From: Nereocystis luetkeana
Taxonomy: Eukaryota > Sar > Phaeophyceae > Laminariales > Laminariaceae
Assembly: GCA_031213475.1 (NCBI GenBank)
Contig: JARUPZ010000027.1
Coordinates: 4,458,569-4,522,568 of the forward strand
Length of the DNA: 64,000 bases
Direction: 5' to 3'
Made by a program: the position numbers and the translations under genes. Every line of letters starts with the position of its first letter. Within the stretch, counting starts at the first letter, position 1. Shown one piece after another: positions 41,358 through 53,450 of this stretch. The notes under the pieces are model-generated. The model searched no databases and had not been told where the DNA came from. It worked only from the letters and a program-made list of their open reading frames with translations.

Positions 41358-43561
41358 GCTCAATCCACCTTATTTAACTCCTCAAAAATAGAAACTGAGT
41401 TACAATCTAAACCTCCTGAACTACCGTCACTTCAAGGTGTATTTTTCCTGGTTTAATTTCACCTAAAGATGGTAATAAATTCATCGTTTTTGCCGCCAGC
41501 TCAGTTTCATTGGCAATCCTTCTATATTGCTCAACATTTCAAAAATAATTGATAGCTAAATCTTGCTGTTATTTAATGATTGCTTTGCGCTTCGCACGTT
41601 ATCGGTATACATCCACTCCGGGGCGCAGATGGCGCTGATGGCGCTGATGATGACCATACTCGTCACCACGTGGGGGGTTCAACTGATAAAAAACGAGCTT
41701 CCGCGAACAAACCGTCGAACAAGCGATCAGTCAACACGAGCTCTGATCCGCAGTAAAGCTCCAAGATAAACATGGGTCGGGAAATAACATCTTCTGTCGT
41801 TCCCTCGACGAAGCCTGGCGGGAGTAAGCGCGCTCTCGGTGCTCTGTTCTTCCAAGTCTCTGCCACAATTGACCGTCCCTGCTTTACAATGTTGACGATG
41901 GGGCAAAGGCCACGCCGCAAATACACGGTGAAACTTCGATAATATAATACTCTCGTACTTATTCGGGGCAGCAATCAGAGGCTGCGGTTATATCTAAAGC
42001 TCTAGGTGCAGCATATCCTCCTAGCTAATGCCTGCCCTTCGGTAGTGCGCGATCTAAGTGGCAATGTACAAGCAAATAAACACTCACTCAAACCGAGGAC
42101 GAAAAAAACTACGAAACGTGCGATGGCAGGATGTCATATCGGACGGTAAACCCTGCCCCCAGTGTACATCAGGCAGATGGCACAGCCCATCGATCCCCGC
42201 ATGGACCCCGCCGACCTAAGACCGTCATCGAATTATTGAACCCCCAACGTCTACGGCCATGCATGACATGGATGCACCCCCACCCTCCCCACCCGGTGCC
42301 GGCAGTACAAGCTTCCCCATCTAGAGGGACGTGAGCTCGATGACCCAAGCTGTCCAAGGGAGAGAAGGGCGGCCACAAGGTCACACGACGCAATCAACCG
42401 CGGCGCCATACTGACACTAGTGCAAAGGGATGCTGCCGCTTCCACCAGAGGCGGCCGGCTTCTCCTCTTGAGCGAGCCTGCACGCGCCGCTGGGTGTGAG
42501 ATCTCCCCACTAACAAAACAAAAGAAGGACAGAACAGAACAGAGCACCAGCACCAGCACCAGCGATCAGAAAACGGCGGTGTCAGAGTCAGTACGACATA
42601 CGCAAGCATGGAGCGATTCGCCATCCCAACAGGCGGACGTAAAAAAACACCGTTGCCGTACACTCGCGTGCACTCGTAAATTAGCCGAGTCCACTCGGAT
42701 TGTTTTCGCTGTCATGGGCTCTCGGCTGTCGGGAAGGTCCGCCGATATTTGTTGTTCGGGCGTTGACTGCGATTTTTTCTCTGAGAGAGGGAGCACCCGA
42801 ACCTCGCTGCTAGCGAGAAAAAACATTTTCAGTCGCGCGCGGGTGGTTCATCGACGCGCTTGCACATGGTAAGGAACAAAAGCTGGCGTACCGAGGTATT
42901 GGTATTTGTTAACGACGCGCCACAGAAGCGCGAATTTTCCGTTCTCCCGTTTTTCATGTTCGCTCGCCCGGCACCTCTGACTCGTCCCGCGGTATACCGT
43001 TTTTTGGCTCCTTTTTTTCTGAACGGTTGAGCTCCTTGAGTGAGCAATTATCTGTTAGTATATTACTGCTACTCGTGCATTTGTTCAAATTAAATACGAC
43101 AAGCGCATAGAGTGGTCGGAGTGCGCGAAAACAATGTTGAAATTCATGTTTCGGGTGATATTTTGCGCTCCTCGTCATGTGAGTCAGCACCTCACAAAAT
43201 AAGGCACCACACCTACCAACTTGGCCCCTGCTCCTCGTCCCCGATCAACCTTGAAGACGAAAATAGCGGAGGAAGAGCAAGACTAAACACAGCGACCACC
43301 CAATCCCACCTCACGACGTGCGCTTACACCCATCTGCCATCCGGTTCATAGTAGAGGTTTTCGACAAAAAAATCAGGAAAGATCATAATGCAGTTCGCCA
43401 GTTCATCGTGAAAATGAAACAAAACCCCAGCCGTCGGCGTGCAGGCAACCAAACAATCTGAGAGATTTTTCAGCCGTCGGCTTGCGAAAAAATAAGACAA
43501 AAACGTAGCGCAAAAAACTAGCGAAAACAAGAAGAAAAAAAAGTTCCTGCCCAGCTCAGGA
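41358..43561. other. Intergenic, no gene supported
   Basis: Contains one inverted G-run repeat copy (42240-42300). A minus-strand frame at 41663-41974 has fair composition but no recognisable motif. Confidence 0.4.
42240..42300 (-). repeat. G-run-headed repeat, copy 11 (inverted head)
   Basis: Reverse complement: G-rich run, then TCATGCATGGCCGTAGACG. The only copy I see far from POLA1. Confidence 0.6.
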
Positions 43562-43973
43562 TCACCCGATCCCATGCACGATAGTTACAACCCTCACCCG
43601 AAACTTTAGCCGACACAACGATTGCGGCTGGCAGCGCCTTGTCTCCAAGTCAAAGACGCACTCCGGGTCGGACGGCGGCGCCACGCGCGCCTCGTACGCT
43701 CGTTTCGCGCTGCCCAGTGCCCACGCCAACGTCGAGGCGAGCCGCCTTACCGCCGGCTCGTCAGACGGGTCCCAAGCGGCCTCGCACTCCGGGCTGCGTT
43801 CCCAATGGTGCAGGAGGCGGCAGGTGCGGCCCGGGGTGTAGTCGCCGAAGCGTAGACGTGCACCGCACAAGCATTTCGGCTCACAGCGAAGGCGGCTCCA
43901 GTTGAAGTCGCACTCCGCATCCGTGGGTGGGACCGTGCGGGTGAGGACGTACTCCCTCGCTCGCTCCACCCAA
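43562..43973 (-). CDS. Exon of a Cys-repeat protein, unknown function
   Basis: Minus-strand frame of about 135 codons starting at a likely acceptor (AG at 43975-43974 after a C-run) and containing a good donor (GTGAGG directly after LKFR, about 43600), so it is an internal exon rather than a whole gene. It carries two related modules, PPTDAECDFNWSRLRCEP followed by KCLCG, and PPSDPECVFDLETRRCQP followed by QSLC; the first ends GDYTPGRTCRL. The spacing of Cys and Pro is conserved between them, which argues for real protein selection. I do not recognise the family and cannot find the flanking exons; it may be a gene fragment. Confidence 0.5.
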
Positions 43974-44812
43974 CTTATGGGGGGGGGGGGGTTGGAGGGT
44001 AGGAGGAGCGGGGGGGATTGAGGCGTGCGGCTGTCTATGTAAAATCTTTAACCCATCTGGGACATGAGAGGGGGCAAGCGACGAAAAAAATGGCGATCAG
44101 TACATAGCATGGGCCACACGAAGCGGCGCGGGTAGGTTCGGGGGGATTAGTTCATCATTCTTGTACCCAAACCGAATGGCAAGGAGTCGTGCATACGGCA
44201 CTGCGCGCAACATACCATGGGAAAATAATCGTGCAGATGCGCTGTGACATAGAATCGTCAGTTAGGTAAGACAGCATTTCTCGTATTTTTGGTCGCCATA
44301 CTCTCCTTTAAATCAATCACCGATGTTGAAGCATACAGCTGCTGACCGGGATGCAAATAATGGGGACAGGCTCGACTAAAAATCGAAACGGTTACAATGT
44401 AAACGGCCAGCGAGGATTCGCACAGACAAAACGGTGCCAAAATCAAACTTGCATCCACCTACGATGCGGCTTGTTCACCTCGACACAAAACACTACACTA
44501 CGTATCATTTGCCAACCAAATACCCGAACCGACCTCAAACCCAACCTCTCCCCTCCTCTGTACGCATCTCTACTTTACACCGTACTTTGCACATCATAGC
44601 ACCGACATGTGTTCTAAAATATCGAGCTCTGGCGTAAACTGGTAGACGACGTTTCTATTCATAGCGACCCGCCACAACACAACGCGACCGCCACTAGGAC
44701 CGAGTTGGATCCAGGCTCTGTCAAAGCGCTGCTATGACTAAGACAGCGCGCTTGCATACATAGCGCGTTCATAAGTGAACGCGTGAAAGACGCAAGTGAG
44801 GCAACACACTTC
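43974..44812. other. Intergenic, no gene supported
   Basis: G-run at 43980 and nothing else recognisable between the Cys-repeat exon and the stop of the acidic protein gene. Confidence 0.4.
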
Positions 44813-46528
44813 TCACATGTCAAGCAAAGACTTCGCGTCCTCCTCCGCCAAAATTTTCCTCAGCACTTCCGCCTCCATCTGTCTCACGCGCTGCGCCAAT
44901 TCCTCCTGCGAACCCCGGGCGAACTCGATATCCGCGGCGTCGCCACCAGCAGCGCCGCCACCGCTGCTAGTTTTCTCCCGGTCGTTTTTCTGCGCACCTA
45001 GTCTCGCGGCCAGCCTTTGACCGTCGGAGTCACGCCGCTGATACCGTTCTCCCTCTGCCCTGTCGTTGCTCCCATCGAGCGTGGAGCCCTCCCGCCCAGC
45101 AGACTCTACCCGAACGCCCTCATCCATGCCGGGGGGTTCTTCGTGTCCAGCAAATACCCGTACATCGTCGGCTAACGTCTCTGTATCTGGCAAGGAGTTG
45201 CTGGGCGTTTTCGCTGGTGGTCGATCGCTTCGGCCATCGGCGGGCCCATATCCTGTGACAGCATCGTCGCCACTGGTTGATTCTGCCTCTTCTACAAGTA
45301 TGCCAGCTGTGGCCGTCGATTCGACAGTATGGGAGGCAGCAGCCGCCTCGTCGACGTTGGAGCCATTTTCTGGTTCCGATATTGGCGGTTGTTGGCCTGT
45401 GGTCGCAGCAGTAGCAGTAGCAGCCCCAGTATCGCTAGCACCACCGCCACCACCGCCAACAGGGTCAACACCACCGGAAGAGCCAGAGGTAGGGGCGCTA
45501 TCAACAGCGGAGTCGCTGGGCTCGATGTTCGGTGCCGCGTTGTCGGTGCCGCCGCCGGTCCCCTCGTCCTCGTTACTCGCCTCAACAGGATCATCATCGT
45601 CATCAGCAGCAGCAGCAGTATCAGCATCACCACAGCAAGCTTCTGCTTCTTTGGGGCCGGCGTCTGTCAAGGACGTCACGGTTCCGTTCATAATTTCCGC
45701 TGCATTTAACTGCTCCTCTGTCTCCTTCTCCTGATGCTGATGCTTGTCTCCCTCCACCCCCAACCCCCCCCTCTCCCCCTCCTCCTCGTGTTCACTCTCC
45801 TTCTCTTCCTCGCTCTTCTCGTCCACGTTTGCGACTACTCGAGCCTCTGCGTCGACCATTGTTGTTCCCTGATCGCGCGCTGCTGCTGACACGTGCAAGC
45901 CGTCTTCCTCCGCTGGTGGCGAAGTGGAGTCCTGTTCTGAGTTCGGGTGCAACACACCCGATCGACGATCGCCTGACCGAGAGGCACCTGCACCATCATC
46001 CTCAGCATCGTCGTTATCGCTGTTGTCAGCGGCCCCACCATCGTCACCCCCAACGCCACCATAAACACCTTCGGTATCGCTGCTTGCTGGTGTACTCGGA
46101 CCTGCTGCCGCTGCTGATGCTATGGCTTCGTGTGGATGGTGGACGCCTATCTCTCGCAGTTTATCTCCCGTCGCCAACGCAGAGGCCGCAACATCCGACG
46201 GCATGGAGACGGTGTCCCTCTGCCCCTGCGGATGTGAGACAGAGGGTGCCTTCCGGTCCTTCCAGCCTTCCACTCTGTGGCTGTCCGTGCTCCTCGTGAC
46301 GTCCTCAACAGGTGCTATCTCGGGCACAACAGCATCATCAGTTACGATGTCCTCTTCAAACGCATCGACATTCAAAGCTGGCTCTCTCTCCTGCTGCTGT
46401 GCGTTGCTGGCTTCGCAGCCCAATAGTAAGGCCACCAATGCGAGAGCACACACTCGCACTAATATCCTCCCATTCTGATCGCCCATCGATAGCCGTCTCC
46501 GCTTTCTCTTGCCTATCCCCAACCCCAT
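44813..46528 (-). CDS. Secreted acidic low-complexity protein, unknown function
   Basis: Single-exon frame of 571 residues from the first ATG (46528); a second ATG at codon 15 (46486) would give a more typical signal peptide. A basic start (GKRKRRR) leads to a hydrophobic stretch ALALVALLLG and a likely signal cleavage after A43 (ASNA). Residues 44-500 are rich in Asp, Glu, Ala, Gly, Ser and Thr with no predicted fold, including DDDDD, EEEKESEHEEEGE and GGGGGG runs. The last 50 residues are charged and helical (EELAQRVRQMEAEVLRKILA), a probable short coiled coil. Likely secreted or ER-retained; a cell-wall or calcium/cation-binding role is possible but is only inference. The opposite strand is also open for long stretches, a side effect of composition. 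Confidence 0.7.
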   Translation of the reverse strand: MGLGIGKRKRRRLSMGDQNGRILVRVCALALVALLLGCEASNAQQQEREPALNVDAFEEDIVTDDAVVPEIAPVEDVTRSTDSHRVEGWKDRKAPSVSHPQGQRDTVSMPSDVAASALATGDKLREIGVHHPHEAIASAAAAGPSTPASSDTEGVYGGVGGDDGGAADNSDNDDAEDDGAGASRSGDRRSGVLHPNSEQDSTSPPAEEDGLHVSAAARDQGTTMVDAEARVVANVDEKSEEEKESEHEEEGERGGLGVEGDKHQHQEKETEEQLNAAEIMNGTVTSLTDAGPKEAEACCGDADTAAAADDDDDPVEASNEDEGTGGGTDNAAPNIEPSDSAVDSAPTSGSSGGVDPVGGGGGGASDTGAATATAATTGQQPPISEPENGSNVDEAAAASHTVESTATAGILVEEAESTSGDDAVTGYGPADGRSDRPPAKTPSNSLPDTETLADDVRVFAGHEEPPGMDEGVRVESAGREGSTLDGSNDRAEGERYQRRDSDGQRLAARLGAQKNDREKTSSGGGAAGGDAADIEFARGSQEELAQRVRQMEAEVLRKILAEEDAKSLLDM

Positions 46529-49500
46529 GGCCCCATATAGCGCGTCGAGGAGAGTTTGAAAATTGAAGAAAGAAAAAGAAGAAGGCACACCATGGAGTTG
46601 CACATACTTTTGAGGGGTGTTGCACTCGGGACTCCGGGGGCTACATTTCAAGTTTGAAAGTTTGAACCTGCCGCTGCTGTGCTGCGGTTTTGTTCGGACC
46701 TTGCCTAGCGCCAGCACTCATTACACAAGAGATACGAGACATGCCTGGCGCCAGCAGGAAGGTCGGTGTGGGCGGGCATACTACGAGTACGGCAGCATAG
46801 GCCCACAAACAAGAAATACCTGTATTAGGACGAACGAAAGGCTCACTTTTTGGGGGACGCTAAGAAAATATGATCCTCGGATAATCAATGGGAATGAAGA
46901 AATCGTGCTGAGCGCGACGGCCAGAGTGCAACACACTTCAGTGCAGTTAGTTGACTTTATGTCGACGATTGTTGTTATGGCTGTTGCATAATGCTTGGTA
47001 CCAGCACATGGTAAGATCCTATGCTCGAGGTATGATAGGTTGTTCAAGGATGGTGTCACAGCACAGTAGCAGCCCCTATTAAATAGACAGTACGTAAGGT
47101 TCACTCAGATTAGGTACTCGCACGTTGTACGAGTAGTATTACGGGGGGCCATAGTTAGTAGGACCAAATATTGTTAGTAAAAATGTTTAAATATGTAGGT
47201 TTTTATATATACCATAGGTCCTATTAACTATGGTCCCCCGTAAATAGTAAGTGTTTTCTGGTAGGCGGGTCCATACTGCTGTACAGCAGTATACTTGGCA
47301 TGTACGAGTACCTCGTTCACTAAATATTAAAAGTTACCTGGTACTGGTACGCATTAATTATCCTGATAAATACTACCAGTACCTGGTACCTGGTACCAGG
47401 TACAGTACTACCAGATACTTACTAGACTACGGCTGTGTTTGCCACGGGCTTGCTCAAGGCCAACATTGCAGTCGACAACAACCAAGAGTCGAGCTATAAC
47501 CTTGTGACCCCCCCGGCCTCGGTGTGGCCACCACACAACGTGTATGACTACAGAACGTTTTTGTTGGCCTCGGATGCATGTACGTTGTGTGGCTCATCTT
47601 CTATTATACCGGTATGTCTCTCTGGAAATACGTACCACTCGCGCTCATAACTCGGCGTTCATGATATACCTGGTACCTGGTATATTATATGGTGTTGTTG
47701 TGTTGTTGCCGCCCTGGAAGGCCTAAAAAGGCTGAGGATGGAAAACAAGGAAGCGGGTATGACTCTCAATCTATCGGGTGGTACCTCTTAACAACGGGCG
47801 TCGACGGCAGACAGTGTTCTATCTCACTTTCGCCTTTACCGTTACAGCAAACACTCGCGTTTTTTCTCTTTGTTAGTCCTGTCGACCCTCCCCCGCTCAT
47901 CGCCAGGGGGGGTGTGGGGAATAATGTGATTGAGTCAGTGAGTGACTGAGTAAATAACGCTGAACCTGCGCAAACATGGGCACTGCTGTATACGTATGTA
48001 TCCCAATTTACCTCTGAACACCGAAAATGTCTCAACGGGAATCGAGGCTCATAAACGTTTGCTCAAGCTTCGATCCCTCATAGGCATCTTATACTCTACT
48101 TATACTACAGTAGCTATTGATCGTATCAGAATGGACAAGCGATGATGATAGTCCCAGAGGATCAATCTAGGAGGAGACATGAGACACCACGAGAGAGACA
48201 GCTGCTGAACTATTGCCGCTGATATGGGACACCATATCACTATCAACGCAATATCATTGTATTGTACGTGTATGTCCGAAAAGGTGCAGCATGAGCTTCA
48301 ATTTCGATCACTCATAGAACACTGACACTCTGGCATTGCCAGAAAGAGGAAGAAACTTGAGGGGGAACAAGGAAAAATGAAAAATATAAACGTATACTCG
48401 TACATATATATGCAGAAGTCTAACTCCCTCGTACTTTCAACACCCGATGTACTTCACCTATAATACTACCTGCTGCCCTTGCTCCACCGTTCCTTCTCAT
48501 GGCATGCTCTTCCACCTCATAATCCTAAGCCGTGTCCAGGCTCCATCCCCACGCCATTGGTGTCGGTTTGCCATCCCCCTGCTCGAACTATCGCATTGTG
48601 TTACAACCCACGCTCAATGGCCGCTTCTAAGAATCAGGTCGGAGCTAAGTGCAGCAATGATAGTAAATGAATTCGTAGAAGTCGCAGAAGAATGGGTCGA
48701 TAGGGTCGATCGAATTCGCGGCGTTCTACGAGCCACATCAATCAGTAGTGATACTATAATTATAGGATTAGTTAAGCAGGCACAGCAAACAGTGTGCTGA
48801 ATGGAAGTGGAGTGACAACCTGTGGTTTGTCGCGGGTAGGCAGTCTAGGGAAAGGCGCGTCATCGCGTTGTTAGGTCATGATTCGCGACTCGACAGGGGG
48901 TCTGGGAAGCACTCAAGAAAGAAGTCAATAATTTTTGGGTGGACTTTTGTACGAAACGCTAGAAAACAATTTTTCATGCTGAAATTAGCTTAGGACACAC
49001 TCCGTCTCATATATATATATATAGAATAATTATTTGGCTCAAACAGTGTTGAGTTACTGTCTGTGTCTCATACCGTACGTTGGCTGCCGTTCGATTGTCG
49101 CCTATTAATAGTACTTATGACCCGCGTATCAATAGTATTAATATGAACTGTGCAACCAGGGGGTTGGGCCATTCGCAAAGCTGGCCACCATATATTAATA
49201 GCAGTCTGCACTATTTGCAACTGGCTAGTTTTTTGTACCACTGGTTTTCCATTTTCTGAGAGCCCTCTATTGTAAAATGTTATACTTAAATCACGACTGC
49301 CACTGCGGACTTCGTGCACTACCCTTTTGCTTCACATGATACTGCATCGCGCGAGTGAACGCAACCTGAACCCCACCACACTACTGCTCTGCTCTGTGGT
49401 GTGTGGGGGGTACGGTATGGATATCATTAGCACTATCGTTATGTGCCTTGATTTTCGTTTTGGCAGGCTGCGTGTTGCAAACACGTGCATGCAGCCTCAA

Positions 49501-51044
49501 ACGCGGCCGCTACATTCCTACCTGGTGGACGATAACTGGCGCTCTTCTTTTTGTGGTTTTGTGATGCACAAGATATGTCGCCATTTGAAATTTCGGCGGG
49601 ATACTGTCACCCCGCCCCCGGTTGGAGTCTGTCTGCGCTTGAGATGCAGCCCTGATGCAGACTCCGTTTGTCCGTTTGTTTGTTGAACATCGCCGCAGTC
49701 CCAGCACGGGTCAGCTTCTGCACTGTATCATAACCCTCCAAACTTTATTCTATTAAATAAAACAGTAGTATCGCAACATTTATCTAGTACGAAAGAAGAA
49801 AGAAAATCTGCGATACCTGTACATTTTTCGCCTCTCTCTACAGTTTGAACACCACGTCATATCATAATACATACATACGTACACCCGCACATGCCACCTA
49901 TTATAGTTCCAGACTTTACGGTACGCACGTATCCACTTTGAAGCGCATCAAACTTGTGTCACCTAACGTAACTGCGTGCACGCTCCTTAGAACATACTTG
50001 TCATAGTTGCTGCCTAAAAGTCCCTCCCTATCTTTACAGTGCCAATCTCACTCAATCCCATCATGACTTCCACAGCGCTCGCGACAAATTTCACAGCCTC
50101 GAGCCACGTACGCACGTACATAGAATATTGCCCCCTATGGAGGACGCTCTCCGTCAATCAGCACAGCGCCCACCCGACGTTCTCGCCACCCTTCGCGACC
50201 CCCGCTCGTCCAGGCACCCATATCGCTCCAGATTGTTTTCCTAGCTCTTGCTATTTCGGACCTGCTTGTCACTGGTGATCTTGTCAATGACCCAGCGCGA
50301 CTCTATTAGGACGACAGACAGAAAGACAGACGGACAGATGCTTCAAGTTTATTTTCCCTACATCTTGAGAGCGCCCGTATCAACAAATCGTGTCAACGCC
50401 AATAGTGTGCTGTTTCCATGTCCGACTCGTCCTGCGATGTTACCTCTCGATAATAGATACGACACCTGAGACATGCGCGAGGAAGAACGATAGTTGTGTT
50501 AGACGCTGTGCATGCACGAACGGGTGTGTCGGAATTCCCTCCTTTCGCATCGGAAAGTGAAACGACTCGTCAAAAGCAGCCACGAAGAGCGTTACCGCCG
50601 GGTCCACCTCTGTGCCATCAATCATCCAGCGGATTTACGCGCAACTCTAGTTATACGCCAGAATCTGATAGCTCCCGAGGTGAGGTGAGGTCGCGCAGCT
50701 TTTCTGCAACAAACACGTACTTGTACTACATTAGACTACCTGTAGTTCACAAGGGAACGTGCGCGGCGCAGCACTACGCTGTGCTATCTACATATACCCA
50801 CACGATCGCTACGGAAGTATGTACATGTAAATATAATCATACAGCAAAAATACCACCATTTGGCACTGCACTGCATGCACCCACGTTGGGGGCAGCAGTA
50901 TCTTGAAATTTGAGTGGAACCCTTTATAGGGGCGCAAATGTTTAATAACCACGTGCCCGATTCGCGCTTCGATGCCTCCGATACGACCGCCCTATTTATG
51001 ATACACAGCAGTACACAGCACGTACCTCGTTGTCGGCATCGCCA
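46529..51044. other. Intergenic, no gene supported
   Basis: Contains a MITE (47137-47247) and the densest TACCWGGTA cluster (47335, 47380-47402, 47667-47682). Frames up to about 135 codons show no motif, start context or splice pattern. Confidence 0.4.
47137..47247 (-). mobile_element. ACGGGGGACC hairpin MITE, copy 4
   Basis: TATTACGGGGGGCCATAG at the left, CTATGGTCCCCCGTAAATA at the right. The inner arm (reverse complement GGACCTATGGTATATAT) shows it is inverted relative to copies 1-3 and lacks the CCAGGTA insertion. Confidence 0.9.
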
Positions 51045-52967
51045 TCATCCTCCTCTGGGCGAGCGCAGCACCTGCCCTGGGGCACCCCCTCGCCAACCCA
51101 CCTGCTCGGCCGACCCAGCGGACATAACACGCTGCGTCCCTCCAACAGCAGTCCTGGACACCTCGCCTTCATGAAAAGCGTTCACACGATGCGCAGCACC
51201 GTGGGAAGGGGTTGGCGAAGATGCGTCGGCAGCCGCCGCCGCCGCAGCGAAGAGAGCGCCCGTCCTCGGGTCCAGCCTAAGTCGCGCCGATTCTCGAGCC
51301 TCCCACGCCAGGTTAAGATTTAGCCACGCAATGACCCTGAGCTCCTCCGCGTGTTTAAAGGCTTTAGCTTGTTTCACGACCGCCCTGAGGACGGGCGCAG
51401 CCACGGCTCTTGCCTTCAGGTACGCCTTCACCGCGTTCGCGCGCCTCTCGGCCGCGAAGGACCAGTCTCCCACAGTCCGGGCGCCGACCAGGACCATGGC
51501 CCGGTCGACTTCGAGCTGGGCGCGGTTCCTTTGCGCGGTCGCTTCGCACAGGTTCTGACGTGTGTTCTGGAGGGTGTTGGCGAGACGTCTGAGGTATTTT
51601 TCCTTGTCTAGCTGCGTTTCGTTTCCCCGCGTGGCTGGCACTGCCCCCTCAGGTCCCCCCGAAAGTTCTTCGTATTTACTCTCGCAGGTGGTGCCTGTCT
51701 TCATCGGCCGTCTAACGTTTACCGCCGCACCGGCGTCGCAGTTTTGAAGGGGCTCGTTCTCCTCTCGCTCCGAGTCCCCCAGGAGTGCCTGCGCCAGCTG
51801 TCTAAAGTTCTCGCTGTCGACGTCCATAGCGCCCGCAACGCCGCCCTGCTCCCCTGCGTGGACCGGCTGGGCCCCGCGCAAGGCTGTCCAAGATTTCGTG
51901 CCCACGGCCGTCGGCAAAACAAAATCCTGCGGCGGCACGGAATCGTAGCCTCGGGAACCCCTTGCGCGGTCCTGCTTCATTTGTCGCCCCTCCTCCTGCC
52001 GAACGAACTCATCTCCCGTTTTTTTGTGAATGCCCGCCCCGGCCGAAGCGTGATGTTCGTCTCGCCTACCCACCGGGGAGAAGTATGATCGGTCGAAGTC
52101 GCAGAGTGTCACCTCCGCCCGGACTACCGCGCGTACAGCGACTTCCAAAGCTTCCGTCGTTCTTGCGAGCTCCTCTTTTGAGCGTTTCTCCCGGGCTTCG
52201 GCGCTCTTCACGAGGGCCTCGCCGGTGCGGAAGTGGTTCTCCGCGTACATGTACAGCCTGTACGTCTCCTTCAAATCTGCCTTAGGCACCGGAACGCCCC
52301 GGGCTGCGGCCTGAAGACTCCGACTGGTCTCAATCCACTGACCCTCGACCGTACCGTAAAGTTTGCGCACGCCAGCATACTTTTCGTCGGCCAGACGGAA
52401 GGCGTGTTGAGCCCACCCCTCGTGGTTGTAGTGGGCACTAGCAGCAGCGGTGTTGGGAGAAACAGCCGCCTCTGCGACGATGCGGTTGTACTCCTGCTGC
52501 GCTCTATGAAGCCCGTACGGGGTTGAAACGCCGCTGTTCATGCGGGAAGAAACTCGTACGGCCCCACCCCCACGGCTTGCGGTGCGCGGGCTAGCTGGTG
52601 TCCCCGCTGCCTCCGCCGCCGCGGCTGCCACTGCCATCGCCATTGCCTCAGACACGATAGCGTTCACCATTTTCACGCTGGGTCGTGATATCACGGCGGT
52701 GCGGGGGCTGCTCATGCGCGGGGCAAGAGACTGGCCGTGCCCTTCGTTCGTCTGCAACGATTTATCGTCAGGCTGATGGGGGACATTTCGACGAGAAAAT
52801 ACAAGGGAGTATTGAGAAGTCAGGGAGGATGTGTGGTCGATGATCGAGGAGCATAGCTCAGGCAGCTGGAGGTCGGCGTTTTGTTCAAGGACTTTATGCT
52901 CATCATACACGTAGGCAAGCCTTTTCCCCCGGAAGAAGTTGTCGCGATCATGCCTTGCATACTCCAT
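51045..52967 (-). CDS. Helical/coiled-coil protein, unknown function
   Basis: Open frame of 640 residues with ATG at 52967 and TGA at 51047-51045. Residues 1-90 are mixed; about 95-125 hold an Ala-rich helix (MAMAVAAAAAEAAG). About 155-290 are charged helices with YNRIVAEAAV, DLKETYRLYMYAENHF and EAREKRSKEELARTTEAL. A Gly/Ser-rich linker follows, then a second helical block at about 455-590 (YLRRLANTLQNTRQNLCE; AQLEVDRAMVLVGARTVG; AFKHAEELRVIAWLNLNL), and a disordered C-terminus. No transmembrane segment or signal peptide is seen. A cytoplasmic or nuclear scaffold role is a guess. The DRAMVLVG stretch recalls DAKMVLAG in the 35660-37396 gene. It may have further 5' exons or introns that I cannot exclude. 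Confidence 0.68.
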   Translation of the reverse strand: MEYARHDRDNFFRGKRLAYVYDEHKVLEQNADLQLPELCSSIIDHTSSLTSQYSLVFSRRNVPHQPDDKSLQTNEGHGQSLAPRMSSPRTAVISRPSVKMVNAIVSEAMAMAVAAAAAEAAGTPASPRTASRGGGAVRVSSRMNSGVSTPYGLHRAQQEYNRIVAEAAVSPNTAAASAHYNHEGWAQHAFRLADEKYAGVRKLYGTVEGQWIETSRSLQAAARGVPVPKADLKETYRLYMYAENHFRTGEALVKSAEAREKRSKEELARTTEALEVAVRAVVRAEVTLCDFDRSYFSPVGRRDEHHASAGAGIHKKTGDEFVRQEEGRQMKQDRARGSRGYDSVPPQDFVLPTAVGTKSWTALRGAQPVHAGEQGGVAGAMDVDSENFRQLAQALLGDSEREENEPLQNCDAGAAVNVRRPMKTGTTCESKYEELSGGPEGAVPATRGNETQLDKEKYLRRLANTLQNTRQNLCEATAQRNRAQLEVDRAMVLVGARTVGDWSFAAERRANAVKAYLKARAVAAPVLRAVVKQAKAFKHAEELRVIAWLNLNLAWEARESARLRLDPRTGALFAAAAAAADASSPTPSHGAAHRVNAFHEGEVSRTAVGGTQRVMSAGSAEQVGWRGGAPGQVLRSPRGG

Positions 52968-53450
52968 CCAGATACAGCACGTTCAAATCGCAGGAACTGT
53001 TGTGACGCGTGCTCTATAGCATAGGGAACGTGATCGTTGTGTGCTTGTTGATTGGAAGTACATATGGATGATGGCGTGGCCGGTTCTGGACATCAACACA
53101 GCCAGAAAAACTGTCATGTCATGTACGCCAATGGCATAATGGCACCCCCTTGCCTCGAGGGGTGGGTGACGCAGGGGTTCGACATATCAGAGCGGCACAG
53201 GGATGATGCAATCGTTACAAATCGCCAGCAATCAATGCGCTTGTCTTACGTGGAGGCTTGAATGTGGTATGCTACAGCATAATATATATGGCCACGAAAA
53301 AGAACTAACTTCCAGTAATACGTCAAGTAAAAGGCTAACATTTTTAGAGGGCGCTACGTACAAAAATTGGACTAAGAAATCGTGCTCAGCGGCGGGGACT
53401 ACACTCCGTCCCTATAATATATCTAAACAACGTTTTTTTTTTCAATCTTA

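Noticed and set aside
45066-45734. 222-codon plus-strand frame opposite the acidic protein
   Set aside because: It is the antisense shadow of the minus-strand coding frame, with Ser/Ala/Pro bias and no start or splice context.
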